Shown: in pieces, positions 42,164 to 52,615 of the stretch | Layout of the letters: every line of letters begins with the position of its first letter | Position numbering within the stretch: the stretch's first letter is position 1 | Source of the DNA: Halalkalibacter hemicellulosilyticusJCM 9152 | GTDB taxonomy: Bacteria; Bacillota; Bacilli; Bacillales; Bacillaceae_D | Assembly (NCBI RefSeq): GCF_000513115.1 | Contig: NZ_BAUU01000008.1 | Coordinates: 88,989-152,988, forward strand | Direction: 5' to 3' | Length of the DNA stretch: 64,000 bases | Notes under the pieces: model-generated | What the model was told of the DNA's origin: nothing | The model's input: the letters and a program-made list of their open reading frames with translations, nothing else | Database searches by the model: none | Translations under genes and position numbers: made by a program

Positions 42164-43696
42164 ATGAGTATTTATCAAGATATTGAACGATTAATACAAT
42201 ACGGATTGAAAAAAAAATTAATAGAGAAAGAGGACGTCATTTGGACACGTAACCAACTGTTAGCGATTTTGTCTTTAGATACAGTTGAAGAAGTAAAGGT
42301 TGATGAAGAGGAGTTAGATACACCAGTGGCCATTCTAACAAATATATTAGATTGGGCTGCAAAGGAGGGTGTACTCGAATCTAATTCAGTTGTATATCGT
42401 GACTTACTCGACACACAACTAATGGGCATGTTAACGAAGCGACCTTCTGAAGTGATTCATACATTTTTCGAGAAATGTAAGGAAGAAAGTTCTGAAGCGG
42501 CAACACGTTATTTATATCAGTTATCTAAGGATGTTCACTATATCCGAACGGACCGAATTGCAAAGAATGAGCATTGGTATGCTGATACGGGCTATGGCCA
42601 GCTTGAAGTTACGATTAATTTATCCAAACCGGAAAAGGACCCTAAGGCGATCGCTGCAGCGAAAGGGATGGAAAGTGTTAACTACCCTAAATGTTTACTT
42701 TGTGTCGAAAACGTAGGCTATAAAGGCCGTATCAACCATCCGGCAAGGCAAAATTTACGAACAATCCCTGTTACGTTAAATGATGAGAGTTGGCACATTC
42801 AATTTTCGCCGTATGTGTACTATAATGAGCATGCCATTGTCTTAAAGGAAAAGCATGAGCCAATGAAAATTAGTCATTTAACGTTTAAACGCCTTCTTGA
42901 TTTTGTTGAGCAGTTTCCACATTATTTCTTAGGCTCTAATGCAGATTTGCCTATTGTCGGAGGCTCGATATTAAGCCATGATCATTTCCAAGGAGGAGCT
43001 CATGATTTCCCAATGGCTAAAGCAGAAATGGAAGAGGTATTTTCTTTTGAACGTTTCCCATCAGTACAAGCAGGAATCGTGAAATGGCCGATGTCTGTGC
43101 TACGGTTACAATCAACGGATAAGGAAGAGTTAGCCAACGCCGCAGATGATATTTTAGAAGCTTGGCGTGTATATGAGGATCGTAAGGCTAACGTAGTTGC
43201 ACAAACGGATGATACACCACATAATACGATTACCCCAATCTCCCGTATGCGAGGGGGAAAGTTTGAATTAGATTTAGTTTTAAGGAACAATCGAACAACT
43301 GCTGAACATCCTGATGGCCTATTCCATCCTCATCAGCATGTTCATCATATTAAGAAAGAAAATATCGGGCTCATTGAAGTGATGGGATTAGCGGTATTGC
43401 CGGGGCGATTGAAGGATGAACTGAAACGAGTGGCCACTTATATAGGAGCGAAAGAACGTCGTGAAACAGTCGATGCAACTGGTGAGATCACAAAGCATTT
43501 AAAATGGGCCGAGAAAATAAAAAATCAATATGGCTTTGACAATGAGGTTTCTTTTGAGCAACTATTACGTCAAGAGCTTGGACAGGTCTTTTTAGAAATA
43601 TTACATCATGCTGGGGTATTTAAACGTGACGAAAGTGGTCGTTCTGCATTTGTTCGCTTTGTGTCCACTCTTGGAACGAGGAGAGTGCATTACTAG
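42164..43696 (+). CDS. galT: UDP-glucose--hexose-1-phosphate uridylyltransferase, class II GalT
   Basis: About 510 residues, the size of the Gram-positive class II GalT. YPKCLLCVENVGYKGRINHP and GGSILSHDHFQGGAHDFPM carry the family's His motif around the nucleotidylated histidine. The enzyme exchanges UMP between UDP-glucose and galactose-1-phosphate. I chose ATG 42164, 8 bases after AAAGGA; an ATG at 42146 overlaps that site. The upstream 230 bases are AT-rich and include TTTATTAAATAAA, a possible site for the ROK regulator. Confidence 0.95.
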   Translation: MSIYQDIERLIQYGLKKKLIEKEDVIWTRNQLLAILSLDTVEEVKVDEEELDTPVAILTNILDWAAKEGVLESNSVVYRDLLDTQLMGMLTKRPSEVIHTFFEKCKEESSEAATRYLYQLSKDVHYIRTDRIAKNEHWYADTGYGQLEVTINLSKPEKDPKAIAAAKGMESVNYPKCLLCVENVGYKGRINHPARQNLRTIPVTLNDESWHIQFSPYVYYNEHAIVLKEKHEPMKISHLTFKRLLDFVEQFPHYFLGSNADLPIVGGSILSHDHFQGGAHDFPMAKAEMEEVFSFERFPSVQAGIVKWPMSVLRLQSTDKEELANAADDILEAWRVYEDRKANVVAQTDDTPHNTITPISRMRGGKFELDLVLRNNRTTAEHPDGLFHPHQHVHHIKKENIGLIEVMGLAVLPGRLKDELKRVATYIGAKERRETVDATGEITKHLKWAEKIKNQYGFDNEVSFEQLLRQELGQVFLEILHHAGVFKRDESGRSAFVRFVSTLGTRRVHY

Positions 43697-43766
43697 ATAG
43701 AGATACATGATTTCCCTTCTTCAATCATATACAAATAAGAGAGGTTGAAACAAGGGAGGGAAATAC

Positions 43767-45176
43767 ATGTCTCTAATTGAGAAAGAGCTGGAATATGCCA
43801 TTTCAGAAATCACTGAAATTGCCGATGGATTTGGACTTGATTTTTATGAAATGAGATATGAAATATGTCCGGCTGATATTATTTATACGTTTGGTGCATA
43901 TGGAATGCCAACAAGGTATAGCCATTGGTCGTTTGGCAAGCAATATCATAAAATGAAGCTACAATATGACTTTGGCTTAAGTAAAATTTATGAGCTTGTT
44001 ATTAACTCTGACCCATGCTATGCCTTTTTGTTAGATAGTAATTCATTAATACAAAATAAGCTCATTGTTGCTCATGTTCTTGCGCATTGTGATTTTTTTA
44101 AAAACAATGTTCGATTTTCGAATACACGCCGTGACATGGTTGAGAGTATGAGTGCAACCGCCGAACGAATAGCGCATTATGAACATCAATATGGGAAGGA
44201 AGAGGTAGAGAGTTTCTTAGATGCTGTTTTGGCGATTCAAGAGCATATAGATCCTAGTCTTGTAAGGCCCCAATTAAATTGGTCTATGGCAGATGAAGAA
44301 GATGACACCAATGTGCAACGAAAAAAATCTGAATATGATGATTTGTGGGATATGGATCAGAAGGGTGACAATGAAAAGCCAAAAAAGAAGAAGAAGTTTC
44401 CACCTAAGCCTGAAAAGGATTTATTGCTATTCATAGAGGAGTATAGTCGAGAGTTAGAGCCTTGGCAACGTGATGTCTTAACGATGATGCGTGAAGAAAT
44501 GCTCTACTTTTGGCCGCAGCTTGAGACGAAAATTATGAATGAAGGCTGGGCATCATTTTGGCATGCACGTATTTTGAGAGAAATGGATTTAACGAGTGAA
44601 GAAACGATTGAATTTGCTAAATTAAATGCTGGGGTTGTTCAGCCATCAAAGACAACGATTAACCCTTACTATTTAGGGTTAAAAATATTTGAGGATATTG
44701 AAGAGCGCTTTAATCACCCAACTGATGATATGAAGGAACGTCAAGGAATTAAAGAGGGTAGTGGAAGAGATAAGATCTTTGAAGTTCGTGAGATTGAATC
44801 AGATATTTCATTTATTCGTAACTACTTAACGAAAGATCTTGTTATGAACGAAGACATGTATTTGTTCCAAAAGCAAGGAAGCGAGTATAAGATTGTTGAT
44901 AAAGAGTGGGAGCATATTCGTGATCAGCTCGTTTTGTCTCGTGTAAATGGTGGTTTTCCTTATTTACTTGTGACAAACGGTGATTATATGAAAAACGGTG
45001 AATTGTATATCACTCACTCCTATGAAGGAACAGAGCTTGACGTTGGATATTTAGAAAAAGTACTTCCTTATATATATCAATTATGGGGTAGAACTGTTCA
45101 TATTGAAACAAAGGTAAATGATAAAGCGATCACCTTTGTGTATGACGGTCATAAAGTGCATCGTAAATATTTATGA
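43767..45176 (+). CDS. spoVR: SpoVR family protein (spore cortex formation)
   Basis: 469 residues. The start [20 protein letters not shown], then [26 protein letters not shown]-like [18 protein letters not shown] and the C-terminal [22 protein letters not shown] end match SpoVR. In B. subtilis it is needed for a normal spore cortex, expressed in the mother cell under sigma-E. Ser/Lys-rich linker at about residues 190-215 ([10 protein letters not shown]). GGAGGGAAA precedes the ATG. Confidence 0.94.
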   Translation: MSLIEKELEYAISEITEIADGFGLDFYEMRYEICPADIIYTFGAYGMPTRYSHWSFGKQYHKMKLQYDFGLSKIYELVINSDPCYAFLLDSNSLIQNKLIVAHVLAHCDFFKNNVRFSNTRRDMVESMSATAERIAHYEHQYGKEEVESFLDAVLAIQEHIDPSLVRPQLNWSMADEEDDTNVQRKKSEYDDLWDMDQKGDNEKPKKKKKFPPKPEKDLLLFIEEYSRELEPWQRDVLTMMREEMLYFWPQLETKIMNEGWASFWHARILREMDLTSEETIEFAKLNAGVVQPSKTTINPYYLGLKIFEDIEERFNHPTDDMKERQGIKEGSGRDKIFEVREIESDISFIRNYLTKDLVMNEDMYLFQKQGSEYKIVDKEWEHIRDQLVLSRVNGGFPYLLVTNGDYMKNGELYITHSYEGTELDVGYLEKVLPYIYQLWGRTVHIETKVNDKAITFVYDGHKVHRKYL

Positions 45177-45182
45177 ACAATG

Positions 45183-45220
45183 TCCCACTGCTAATGAGTA
45201 AAGCAGTGGGATACCTTTTT
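45183..45220 (+). terminator. Terminator after spoVR
   Basis: TCCCACTGCT (45183-45192) and AGCAGTGGGA (45202-45211) form a perfect 10-bp stem, with TTTTT five bases on. The next 150 bases hold no gene. Confidence 0.8.
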
Positions 45221-45375
45221 AAGATAAACCATATTATATAAATCGCTTGAAAGTCTAAAGATGGAAGGTGTAAAGTGGATTCAGTGAAGGGTATTGGCTC
45301 CATATGTACACGTATTGTTGAAAGAACCTACTTCCAGAAAAGCTCATTACGCAGCTATTCTTATAAAATATTGAA

Positions 45376-45422
45376 AACGTTTTAAAACGTTATTGACTTC
45401 TAGTTTGTATTAGGTTTAATAT
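45376..45422 (+). promoter_or_regulatory. Promoter of the ABC exporter pair with a 16-bp palindrome
   Basis: A perfect palindrome AACGTTTTAAAACGTT (45376-45391) sits directly before a -35-like TTGACT (45393-45398). TTTAATAT (45415-45422) provides a -10 element at 16-18 bases. The palindrome is a likely operator for an unknown regulator. Confidence 0.55.
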
Positions 45423-45503
45423 AGTGTTTAGTTTCATAAAATCATTCGAGACTCTAAATAAATTTATAGAGTTTAAGAGTGTACATATTATGAGGTGATG
45501 GAG

Positions 45504-47261
45504 ATGGATACATTTAAACGTTTGAAAGAGTTTTATTGGCCATTTAAATCATTGTTTGCCTGGTCGTTACTTGCACTCGTTGTCGTAACGGTTATGACGG
45601 TTCTTTACCCAATGATTCTAGCCTTTACAATTGATGAAGCAATTGAAAATGGTCGATTTGAATTAATTCCTTATTTAGCTTTAACGATAATGGGAACGAT
45701 GATTATAAAAGGTGGTGCAGTATACGTTCACCAATATTTAGGAGATTTATTCGGGATAAAGGCGGTACGTAAATTACGAGATACGTTATATGAAAAGCTT
45801 CAGTTTTTACCATTTCGCTATTATGATAATGCTAAGACAGGCGATTTAATGTCCCGCTTAACCGCAGATGTCGAAGCCTTTCGCTTCTTCTTATCGTTCG
45901 GCTGTGCTCAGCTCTTAAATATTATATTACTCGTTGGTTTTAGTATGTCAGTTATGTTCTATTACTCCGTTCCACTTACTCTCGTCTCAATGATAACGAT
46001 CCCATTTTTAGCCATTAGTGTAGCAAAATTTGATAAGCGAGTACACCCAGGATTTCGTGGTATTCGAAAATCATTAGCTCGTTTAAACACAAAAGTCCAG
46101 GAAAACGTTAGTGGCATGAATACGGTAAAAGCGTTATCACAGGAAGATGAGGAAATTACACGGTTTTCTCAATCGAATGAAGACTATCGTAAGAAACATA
46201 TTGATTTAGCTAAAATATGGGGAAGGTATTTTCCATTGATGGAGTTTCTAGGAAATATATCTGCTGTTATTTTACTAGCTTATGGTGGTTATTTAACGAT
46301 TCAAGGTAGTTTGCAAGTCGGCCAGCTTATCGCCTTCTTTAGCTTAGTATGGTTTATTATAGGTCCGATTATGCAACTAGGCTTTATTGTGAATATGTTT
46401 TCGCAATCAAAAGCGTCAGGAGAACGATTAATCGAAGTATTAGATGAGTCTGTACGTCGTGATGATGCGAAGAAACCAGTGTTGCAAAGGAAAGATGATT
46501 TTGTAGGAGAAGTGATTTTTAACAACGTTTCATTGACGTATGGGGCCAAGCAGCAACAAGCATTAAAGAACATTTCCTTTGAAGCAACTAAGGGTAAGAC
46601 AATTGGGCTAGTTGGTGCAACGGGATCAGGGAAATCAAGTATTATTCAGTTGATTACTCGCTTCTACGAACGTTCATCTGGTGATATTTTGATAGACGGT
46701 CGTTCGATTGATGATTACACGTTAAAGGAACTACGCGAACAAATTGGTGCTGTATTACAAGAAACCTTTCTTTTCTCGTCAACGATTCGTGATAATATTG
46801 CCTATGGTCGACCTAATGCGACGATGGCGGACATCATTGATGCAGCTAAGCGAGCAGATGCGCACGAATTTATTGCAGAATTACCTGATGGTTATGACAC
46901 GGTATTAGGTGAACGTGGTCTAGGATTATCAGGTGGTCAAAAGCAACGTATTGCCATTGCACGATCGATAATTATGGATCCACGTATTTTAATTCTTGAT
47001 GATGCTACGAGCGCCGTTGATATGCAAACAGAAACGAAGATACAACGTGCATTTCAAGAAGTGATGAAAGGAAGAACAACGTTTGTTATTGCTCATCGTA
47101 TATCATCTGTGAAACACGCTGATGAAATACTCGTATTGGATCAAGGTGAAATTATTGAACGTGGGACACATGAGGAATTATTGAGAAACACAAATGGGCA
47201 ATACCGCCGAATTTATGACATACAAAACCAAGACCAAGAATATGTCTTGCAGCAAGTATAG
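45504..47261 (+). CDS. ABC exporter half-transporter, degenerate ATP site
   Basis: 585 residues: six-helix exporter domain then ATPase. Walker A is GATGSGKSS, the signature GLSGGQKQRIAIARS, and Walker B ILILDDATSAVDM. The catalytic Glu after Walker B is replaced by Asp, as in one subunit of asymmetric heterodimeric exporters (BmrC/BmrD, TM287/288 class). The partner is the next gene, 17 bases downstream. Probably a multidrug or lipid exporter. Start ATG 45504, after AGGTGATGGAG. Confidence 0.9.
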   Translation: MDTFKRLKEFYWPFKSLFAWSLLALVVVTVMTVLYPMILAFTIDEAIENGRFELIPYLALTIMGTMIIKGGAVYVHQYLGDLFGIKAVRKLRDTLYEKLQFLPFRYYDNAKTGDLMSRLTADVEAFRFFLSFGCAQLLNIILLVGFSMSVMFYYSVPLTLVSMITIPFLAISVAKFDKRVHPGFRGIRKSLARLNTKVQENVSGMNTVKALSQEDEEITRFSQSNEDYRKKHIDLAKIWGRYFPLMEFLGNISAVILLAYGGYLTIQGSLQVGQLIAFFSLVWFIIGPIMQLGFIVNMFSQSKASGERLIEVLDESVRRDDAKKPVLQRKDDFVGEVIFNNVSLTYGAKQQQALKNISFEATKGKTIGLVGATGSGKSSIIQLITRFYERSSGDILIDGRSIDDYTLKELREQIGAVLQETFLFSSTIRDNIAYGRPNATMADIIDAAKRADAHEFIAELPDGYDTVLGERGLGLSGGQKQRIAIARSIIMDPRILILDDATSAVDMQTETKIQRAFQEVMKGRTTFVIAHRISSVKHADEILVLDQGEIIERGTHEELLRNTNGQYRRIYDIQNQDQEYVLQQV

Positions 47262-47278
47262 AGAAAGGAGGAGCAAGA

Positions 47279-49117
47279 ATGAGTCAAACACATACAGAAG
47301 TACAACGTACACAAGAGCAGAAAAGGTCTCGTTTCCATTATACAGTTGAACAAATTATCGATAAACCTTTTAACTGGAAACAAATGATCCGTTTATTGAG
47401 CTATATGAAGCCATATGCAAAAAGCTATTTACCTAAAACGATTTTAGCAATGCTCGTAGTAAGTGCCGTTCGATTAGCTGCTCCAATTTTTATTGGATGG
47501 TCTATTGATTATGCGATTGCACCTGGTAATATGTCTCTTATGACAACAATTGCTTTGACAGTTCTATTTATGTATTTAGCATCATGGCTTGCTAATATAC
47601 TACGAATTCGTTGGATGAATGAGCTTGGACAGCATATGATTTATGATATACGTAGAGCATTATTTAATCATATTCAACGTTTATCACATCGATTTTTTGA
47701 CCAACGTTCGGCAGGGTCTATTTTGGTAAGGGTTATTAATGATGTGAATTCGATGCAAGACCTGTTTACGAATGGTGTCGTTAATTTGATTATGGACATC
47801 GCGATGCTACTCGGGATTGTTATTATTTTATTCACATTAAGTCCAGAACTAGCTATTTTAGTCTTAATCGTTGTACCAATCATGTTCTTTATTTCAACGA
47901 AGTTAAGAAAAAATATAAGACGTTCATGGCAAAAGGTTCGGATTCGACAATCGAAATTAAATTCGCATTTGAACGAAAGCATTCAAGGGATTCGTGTCAC
48001 TCAAGCGTATGCGCAAGAACATGAAAATATGGAATTCTTTGATGGGGTGAATACCGATAACTATGAAAGCTGGAGAGATGCAACGAAGAAAAATGCGATT
48101 TTTCGTCCAATTGTAGAAATGTCTGGTGCTATAGGTACAGTTGTTTTAATTTGGTATGGAGCGTATTTGCTTCAATCAGATACGAGTACGCTAACTCTCG
48201 GTGTATTTGTATCGTTTGCCTTCTATTTAGGAATGTTTTGGGAGCCAATCTCCCGCCTAGGTCAAGTGTACAATCAATTATTAGTAGGTATGGCCTCATC
48301 GGAGCGAATCTTTGAATTTTTAGATGAGAAGCCATCTGTTCCTGAAAAAGAAGAAGCAAAAGTGTTAGCAGATGTAAAGGGAGAGGTTACGTTTGAAGGC
48401 GTTGAGTTCTCATATGATGAGAAGAGAAAAGCGCTGCATTGCATAGACTTAACATTTGAAGCAGGTGAAACGATTGCACTTGTCGGACATACTGGCTCTG
48501 GTAAATCAACGATTGTCAATTTAATTAGTCGTTTTTATGACCCGACTAACGGAAAGGTTTTGCTTGATGGAGTTGATCTACGAGACTTGAAGCTAGACGA
48601 TTTGCGAAAGCATGTTAGCTATGTCTTACAAGATACATTTATATTTGCCGGTACAATCATGGATAACATTCGATTTGGGCGACCTGATGCAACGGATGAG
48701 GAAGTTAAAAATGCTGCACGTGCAATTGGAGCACACGAATTTATAATGAAGCTTGAGGATGGCTATAATACGGAAGTAGAGGAGAAAGGAAGTGTCCTGT
48801 CGGTTGGGGAACGTCAACTGTTATCTTTTGCTCGCGCATTACTTGCAGATCCGCGTATTCTTATTCTCGATGAAGCAACAGCTAGCATTGATACCGAAAC
48901 AGAACTGAAAATACAAGAAGGTTTAAAGAAGCTGTTAGCAGGTCGAACGGCGATTATGATTGCTCATCGCTTATCAACGATTCGCGATGCAGATAAAATA
49001 GTTGTCTTAGAGCATGGTCATATTTTGGAAGAGGGAACGCATGAGCAATTAATGAGTAATCACGGTGCATATTACCAATTAGTGAAGTCTCAATACGCGG
49101 CGATGATGAAAAAATAA
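47279..49117 (+). CDS. ABC exporter half-transporter, canonical ATP site
   Basis: 612 residues with about 30 extra N-terminal residues, rich in charge, before the six-helix domain. Walker A GHTGSGKST, signature VLSVGERQLLSFARALL, and Walker B ILILDEATASIDT with the catalytic Glu present. It pairs with the previous gene to make one full transporter with one active ATP site. AAAGGAGGAGCAAG precedes the ATG. A terminator hairpin follows. Confidence 0.9.
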   Translation: MSQTHTEVQRTQEQKRSRFHYTVEQIIDKPFNWKQMIRLLSYMKPYAKSYLPKTILAMLVVSAVRLAAPIFIGWSIDYAIAPGNMSLMTTIALTVLFMYLASWLANILRIRWMNELGQHMIYDIRRALFNHIQRLSHRFFDQRSAGSILVRVINDVNSMQDLFTNGVVNLIMDIAMLLGIVIILFTLSPELAILVLIVVPIMFFISTKLRKNIRRSWQKVRIRQSKLNSHLNESIQGIRVTQAYAQEHENMEFFDGVNTDNYESWRDATKKNAIFRPIVEMSGAIGTVVLIWYGAYLLQSDTSTLTLGVFVSFAFYLGMFWEPISRLGQVYNQLLVGMASSERIFEFLDEKPSVPEKEEAKVLADVKGEVTFEGVEFSYDEKRKALHCIDLTFEAGETIALVGHTGSGKSTIVNLISRFYDPTNGKVLLDGVDLRDLKLDDLRKHVSYVLQDTFIFAGTIMDNIRFGRPDATDEEVKNAARAIGAHEFIMKLEDGYNTEVEEKGSVLSVGERQLLSFARALLADPRILILDEATASIDTETELKIQEGLKKLLAGRTAIMIAHRLSTIRDADKIVVLEHGHILEEGTHEQLMSNHGAYYQLVKSQYAAMMKK

Positions 49118-49127
49118 GGAGTATGTT

Positions 49128-49160
49128 GAAGAGAATAGTTACAAGGCTATTCTCTTCTTT
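49128..49160 (+). terminator. Terminator after the ABC exporter pair
   Basis: GAAGAGAATAG (49128-49138) and CTATTCTCTTC (49147-49157), perfect 11-bp stem followed by TTT. Confidence 0.8.
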
Positions 49161-49163
49161 TAT

Positions 49164-49346
49164 AAGGGCGTCAAAAGTTAAAAAACAACTTTTCCAGTGC
49201 CCTTTCATTTGATAAGCAATGGCTTCACTCGTTGCTCGATTGATACGAGAAACCCATTCGTATCAATTTTTTAAACTGGCAACGGTTACACACATTGCTT
49301 AAAGGGCACGAAAAGTTAAAAAACCAACTTTTTCGTGCCCTTCTTT
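49164..49346. repeat. Three hairpins, two of them related copies, in a gene-free stretch
   Basis: Copy 1 (49164-49205) has AAGGGC and GCCCTT ends around an AAAAGTT/AACTTTT stem. Copy 2 (49301-49342) has AAGGGCACGAAAAGTT paired with AACTTTTTCGTGCCCTT and is nearly perfect. Between them ATTGATACGA (49239-49248) and TCGTATCAAT (49258-49267) form a third stem, followed by TTTTTT. The shared ends and inner arms show copies 1 and 2 are related. No coding potential seen. Confidence 0.65.
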
Positions 49347-49437
49347 TATAAGATTGGATCTCACGTTGACATTCCATCGGAATAAGGTAGTATATATATA
49401 TAATATTCAAAATTTTATTACAATAGAGGTGCGTTAG

Positions 49438-50643
49438 ATGAAGTATGCATTTTCAGATCGAGTGAAACACCTCCAATCATCAGCTGTTCGTGACATTTTA
49501 AAAGTAGTTGGTAAGGGAGACATTATCTCGTTTGCAGGTGGATTACCTGATGATGATTTGTTTCCAATTGAAGGTATTAAAGATGCGTTTGATCGGACAT
49601 TTAAATCAGGAAAGCAATCAATGCAATATGCGGAAACAGAGGGGTTACGCCCGTTACGTGAAGTGATTATCGATCGGATGGGAAAGAAGGATATTGTCAA
49701 CTATTCACCAGACAATGTTCTCATTACGACTGGTTCACAGCAAGCTATTGATTTATTTGCAAGAATCATGTTAAGTGCTGGAGATATTATATTAACGGAA
49801 GATCCGACCTATTTAGCAGCATTGCAAGTATTTCATTCCTATGAAGCAAAAGTGATCGCAGTTGATTCTGATGATGATGGAATGATTCCAGAAGATCTTG
49901 AGAGAAAATTAAAAGAATATCGTCCTAAATGTGTCTATGTTGTCCCAACGTTTTCAAACCCAGCAGGTCGTGTATGGTCTCTTGAGCGTCGAAAGCAACT
50001 CGTCAATCTTGTCCATAAGCATAAAGTTGTTGTGTTCGAAGATGATCCATATGGTGAAATTCAATTTGATCGAAGTGAAACATATACGCCTCTTGCGGCA
50101 TTAGATGATGGTACACATGTATTATATACGAGTACGTTTTCAAAAACAGCTGTACCTGCATTAAGAACAGGCTGGATTGTTGGTCCATATCAAGTTATTC
50201 GGATGATGGCACAAGCGAAGCAAGCAAATGATCTTCATTCCAATTCACTTTCTCAGCATGCACTATATCAATTATGCTGCCATTTTGATCTGGATGCTCA
50301 TATTCAGAAGATTAGTGATACGTATCAAGGGCGTATGGAGGCAATGGTTGCCTTTTTAGAACAAGCAAATGTACCTGGATTAAGCTTTGTTAAGCCGAAG
50401 GGTGGAATGTTCATTTGGATTGAAGTTGATCCTTGTTTGAATATGACGGATTTATTAAATAAAGCAGTTGATAGAGGGGTAGCCTATGTTCCGGGGCAAC
50501 CATTCTATGCTGGTGAACCAAAGAAAAATACGATGAGGTTAAATTTCACTCATGCAACACCGGAAAAGATTGAAAAAGGATTAACGCTCTTATTAGAATT
50601 AATAAAAGAAGAAATGGAAGTGCAAGCAGCACTTATAAACTGA
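49438..50643 (+). CDS. PLP-dependent aminotransferase (2-aminoadipate/branched-chain type)
   Basis: 401 residues, fold type I. ISFAGGLPDDDLFPIE, MQYAETEGLRPLREVI, CVYVVPTFSNPAGRVWS and YTSTFSKTAVPALRTGWIVG (PLP lysine in SKT, about residue 237) match the LysN/2-aminoadipate and MocR-related aminotransferase group. There is no fused HTH. Substrate could be an aromatic or branched amino acid or 2-aminoadipate. The ATG follows AGAGGTGCGTTAG. The stretch just upstream carries the hairpin repeats. Confidence 0.86.
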   Translation: MKYAFSDRVKHLQSSAVRDILKVVGKGDIISFAGGLPDDDLFPIEGIKDAFDRTFKSGKQSMQYAETEGLRPLREVIIDRMGKKDIVNYSPDNVLITTGSQQAIDLFARIMLSAGDIILTEDPTYLAALQVFHSYEAKVIAVDSDDDGMIPEDLERKLKEYRPKCVYVVPTFSNPAGRVWSLERRKQLVNLVHKHKVVVFEDDPYGEIQFDRSETYTPLAALDDGTHVLYTSTFSKTAVPALRTGWIVGPYQVIRMMAQAKQANDLHSNSLSQHALYQLCCHFDLDAHIQKISDTYQGRMEAMVAFLEQANVPGLSFVKPKGGMFIWIEVDPCLNMTDLLNKAVDRGVAYVPGQPFYAGEPKKNTMRLNFTHATPEKIEKGLTLLLELIKEEMEVQAALIN

Positions 50644-50675
50644 GCGAGCGCTTTGTCAATTATCCATTAAAATAT

Positions 50676-50718
50676 AAAAAACACCAGACGTGTTATCTGC
50701 ACATCTGGTGTTTTTTTT
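50676..50718. terminator. Bidirectional terminator between convergent genes
   Basis: ACACCAGACGTG (50681-50692) and CACATCTGGTGT (50700-50711) are flanked by A and T runs, usable on both strands. Confidence 0.85.
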
Positions 50719-50728
50719 CGAAATAGCA

Positions 50729-52104
50729 TTAGTTGAAAGCACCAACTGAACCGAGAAATACAATTAAGATGGCAACAGGTGCAATATACCGTAATAAGAA
50801 GATCCATGTTCGACCGAGTCGAGTGTCCCCAAAATCAGAATCGCGTAATGCATCTGATTTCTTCCAACCCCAGCCCATAAAGATGGCGATAATTAAGCCT
50901 CCGAGCGGAAGGAATATATTAGAAGCGATGAAGTCTACAGAATCGATAATATCTAGGCCACCTAAGCCGTAGCCAGCTAAAACACCTTGTGAAAGTGCCG
51001 ATGGAATACCAACTAAGAAAATAATAAATCCAACGATTAACGTTGCCTTCTTACGGTTCCAGCTAAACTTACGGATGAAATAAGCGACGGCTACCTCTAA
51101 TAACGAAACTGCGGATGTCAATGCAGCAGCAGATAGTAGGAAGAAAAATAAAATTCCGAATACTCCACCTAACGTAAAGCTATTAAATACATCTGGCATC
51201 ACAACAAAAACAAGACCTGGTCCTTCTGCAGGGTTAATATTAAAAGCGAATACAGCAGGGAAAATCATTAAACCAGCAACAATAGCAAATAACGTATCAA
51301 GTGAAACAACACTTGCTGCTGCTCCAGGTAATCTTTCCTTTTTAGATAAATACCCACCGTACGTAATTAATGCCCCCATCCCTAAGCTTAGGGAGAAGAA
51401 AGCCTGACCTAAGGCAGCTAAGTAAATAGAAGGGTCAGAAAGTGCTGACCAATCTGGTGAAAATAAGAATGTTAATCCTTCTTTAGCTCCACCGAGTGTA
51501 AGACCGTAAATCGATAAGACAATTAATAAAACACCTAATAATGGCATTAAGATCTTATTTGCACGTTCAATTCCTTTTTTAACTCCGACATACACAATCC
51601 CAACCGTTACAAACATAAAAATAAATTGCCATATAATTGGTTGACTTGAGCTTGCAATAAAAGTACCAAAGAAATCACCATAGCCACCTTCAGGAGCTGT
51701 CCAAAGGTTACCGGTCAAATAATTAAGTAAGTAAAAGAATAACCATCCTGCAATAACTCCGTAAAACGATAAAATCATAAAAGCAGCGGCTACGCCCATA
51801 ATACCTGCAATTTTCCAAGGCTCACCGGGGGCCAATCGATCTCCTCCAGGTGAAAGCTTTTCAAATGAACCGACTGCATCACTTTGTGCTTTTCGCCCAA
51901 TTGTAAACTCTGCCATAACAATAGGCAAGCCGATTAGAAGGATCATGACTAAGTAAATAAGAATAAAGCAGCTCCTCCATTTTCGCCTGCAACATATGAG
52001 AAGCGCCAAATGTTTCCTAATCCAACGGCAGACCCCATTGCTGCTAATATAAATCCTAATCTTGTTGCCCACTGCTCACGACCGGGTTCTTGATTTAAGG
52101 CCAT
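50729..52104 (-). pseudogene. Sodium-dependent transporter (NSS/SNF family), apparent 1-base frameshift
   Basis: From ATG 52104 (preceded by AAAGGAGGACAAA) the minus strand encodes the family start [20 protein letters not shown] and [18 protein letters not shown], then reads LFLFT and stops at 51949. In the next frame the expected continuation [20 protein letters not shown] runs on to 50729. One T missing near 51965 explains the break; repaired, the protein has about 458 residues and eleven to twelve membrane helices. The family imports amino acids or similar solutes with Na+. Only one base is lost in a short T run, and the rest is well preserved, so a sequencing error or a very recent lesion is likely. 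Confidence 0.85.
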
Positions 52105-52334
52105 ATTTGTTTGTCCTCCTTTATAAATATAATTAATATCAGGATATAATATATCATACAAATGTATTCGTGAATAGTACAATTTTTATATTTTTCTTAC
52201 AATTCAAAAAAAGGAAAAAATAGATAAAATATCATGATAATTTCTATCGGATTCTACCATAAATTATCAGAAATCAATTTACATAATCGATAAGAAAAGT
52301 ATCAAACTATAGGTACACAAGGAGGTGAGACAAC

Positions 52335-52535
52335 ATGGCAAACAATAATCGTTCAAACCAACTTGTCGTACCTGGAGTACAACAAGCATTAGATCAAATG
52401 AAATATGAAATTGCTTCAGAATTTGGTGTACAGCTTGGACCTGATGCAACTTCTCGTTCAAACGGATCAGTTGGAGGAGAAATTACAAAGCGTTTAGTAC
52501 AAATGGCTGAACAGCAAATGGGTGGTCAATCTTAA
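52335..52535 (+). CDS. Alpha/beta-type small acid-soluble spore protein
   Basis: 66 residues. [20 protein letters not shown] then [20 protein letters not shown] and [14 protein letters not shown] contain both SASP signatures and the germination protease site (the EIA-SEFG region). These proteins saturate spore DNA and give UV resistance; expression is sigma-G dependent in the forespore. Strong AAGGAGGTGAG before the ATG. Certain at the family level. Confidence 0.97.
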   Translation: MANNNRSNQLVVPGVQQALDQMKYEIASEFGVQLGPDATSRSNGSVGGEITKRLVQMAEQQMGGQS

Positions 52536-52557
52536 TAATTTGAATACAACATGGCAT

Positions 52558-52585
52558 GGGTGTCCTTATTGAAGGACACCCTTTC
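52558..52585 (+). terminator. Terminator after the SASP gene
   Basis: GGGTGTCCTT (52558-52567) and AAGGACACCC (52572-52581) with loop ATTG, then TTTC. Confidence 0.8.
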
Positions 52586-52615
52586 TGGATGATTGTTACA
52601 AAATGAGGGATGTAA

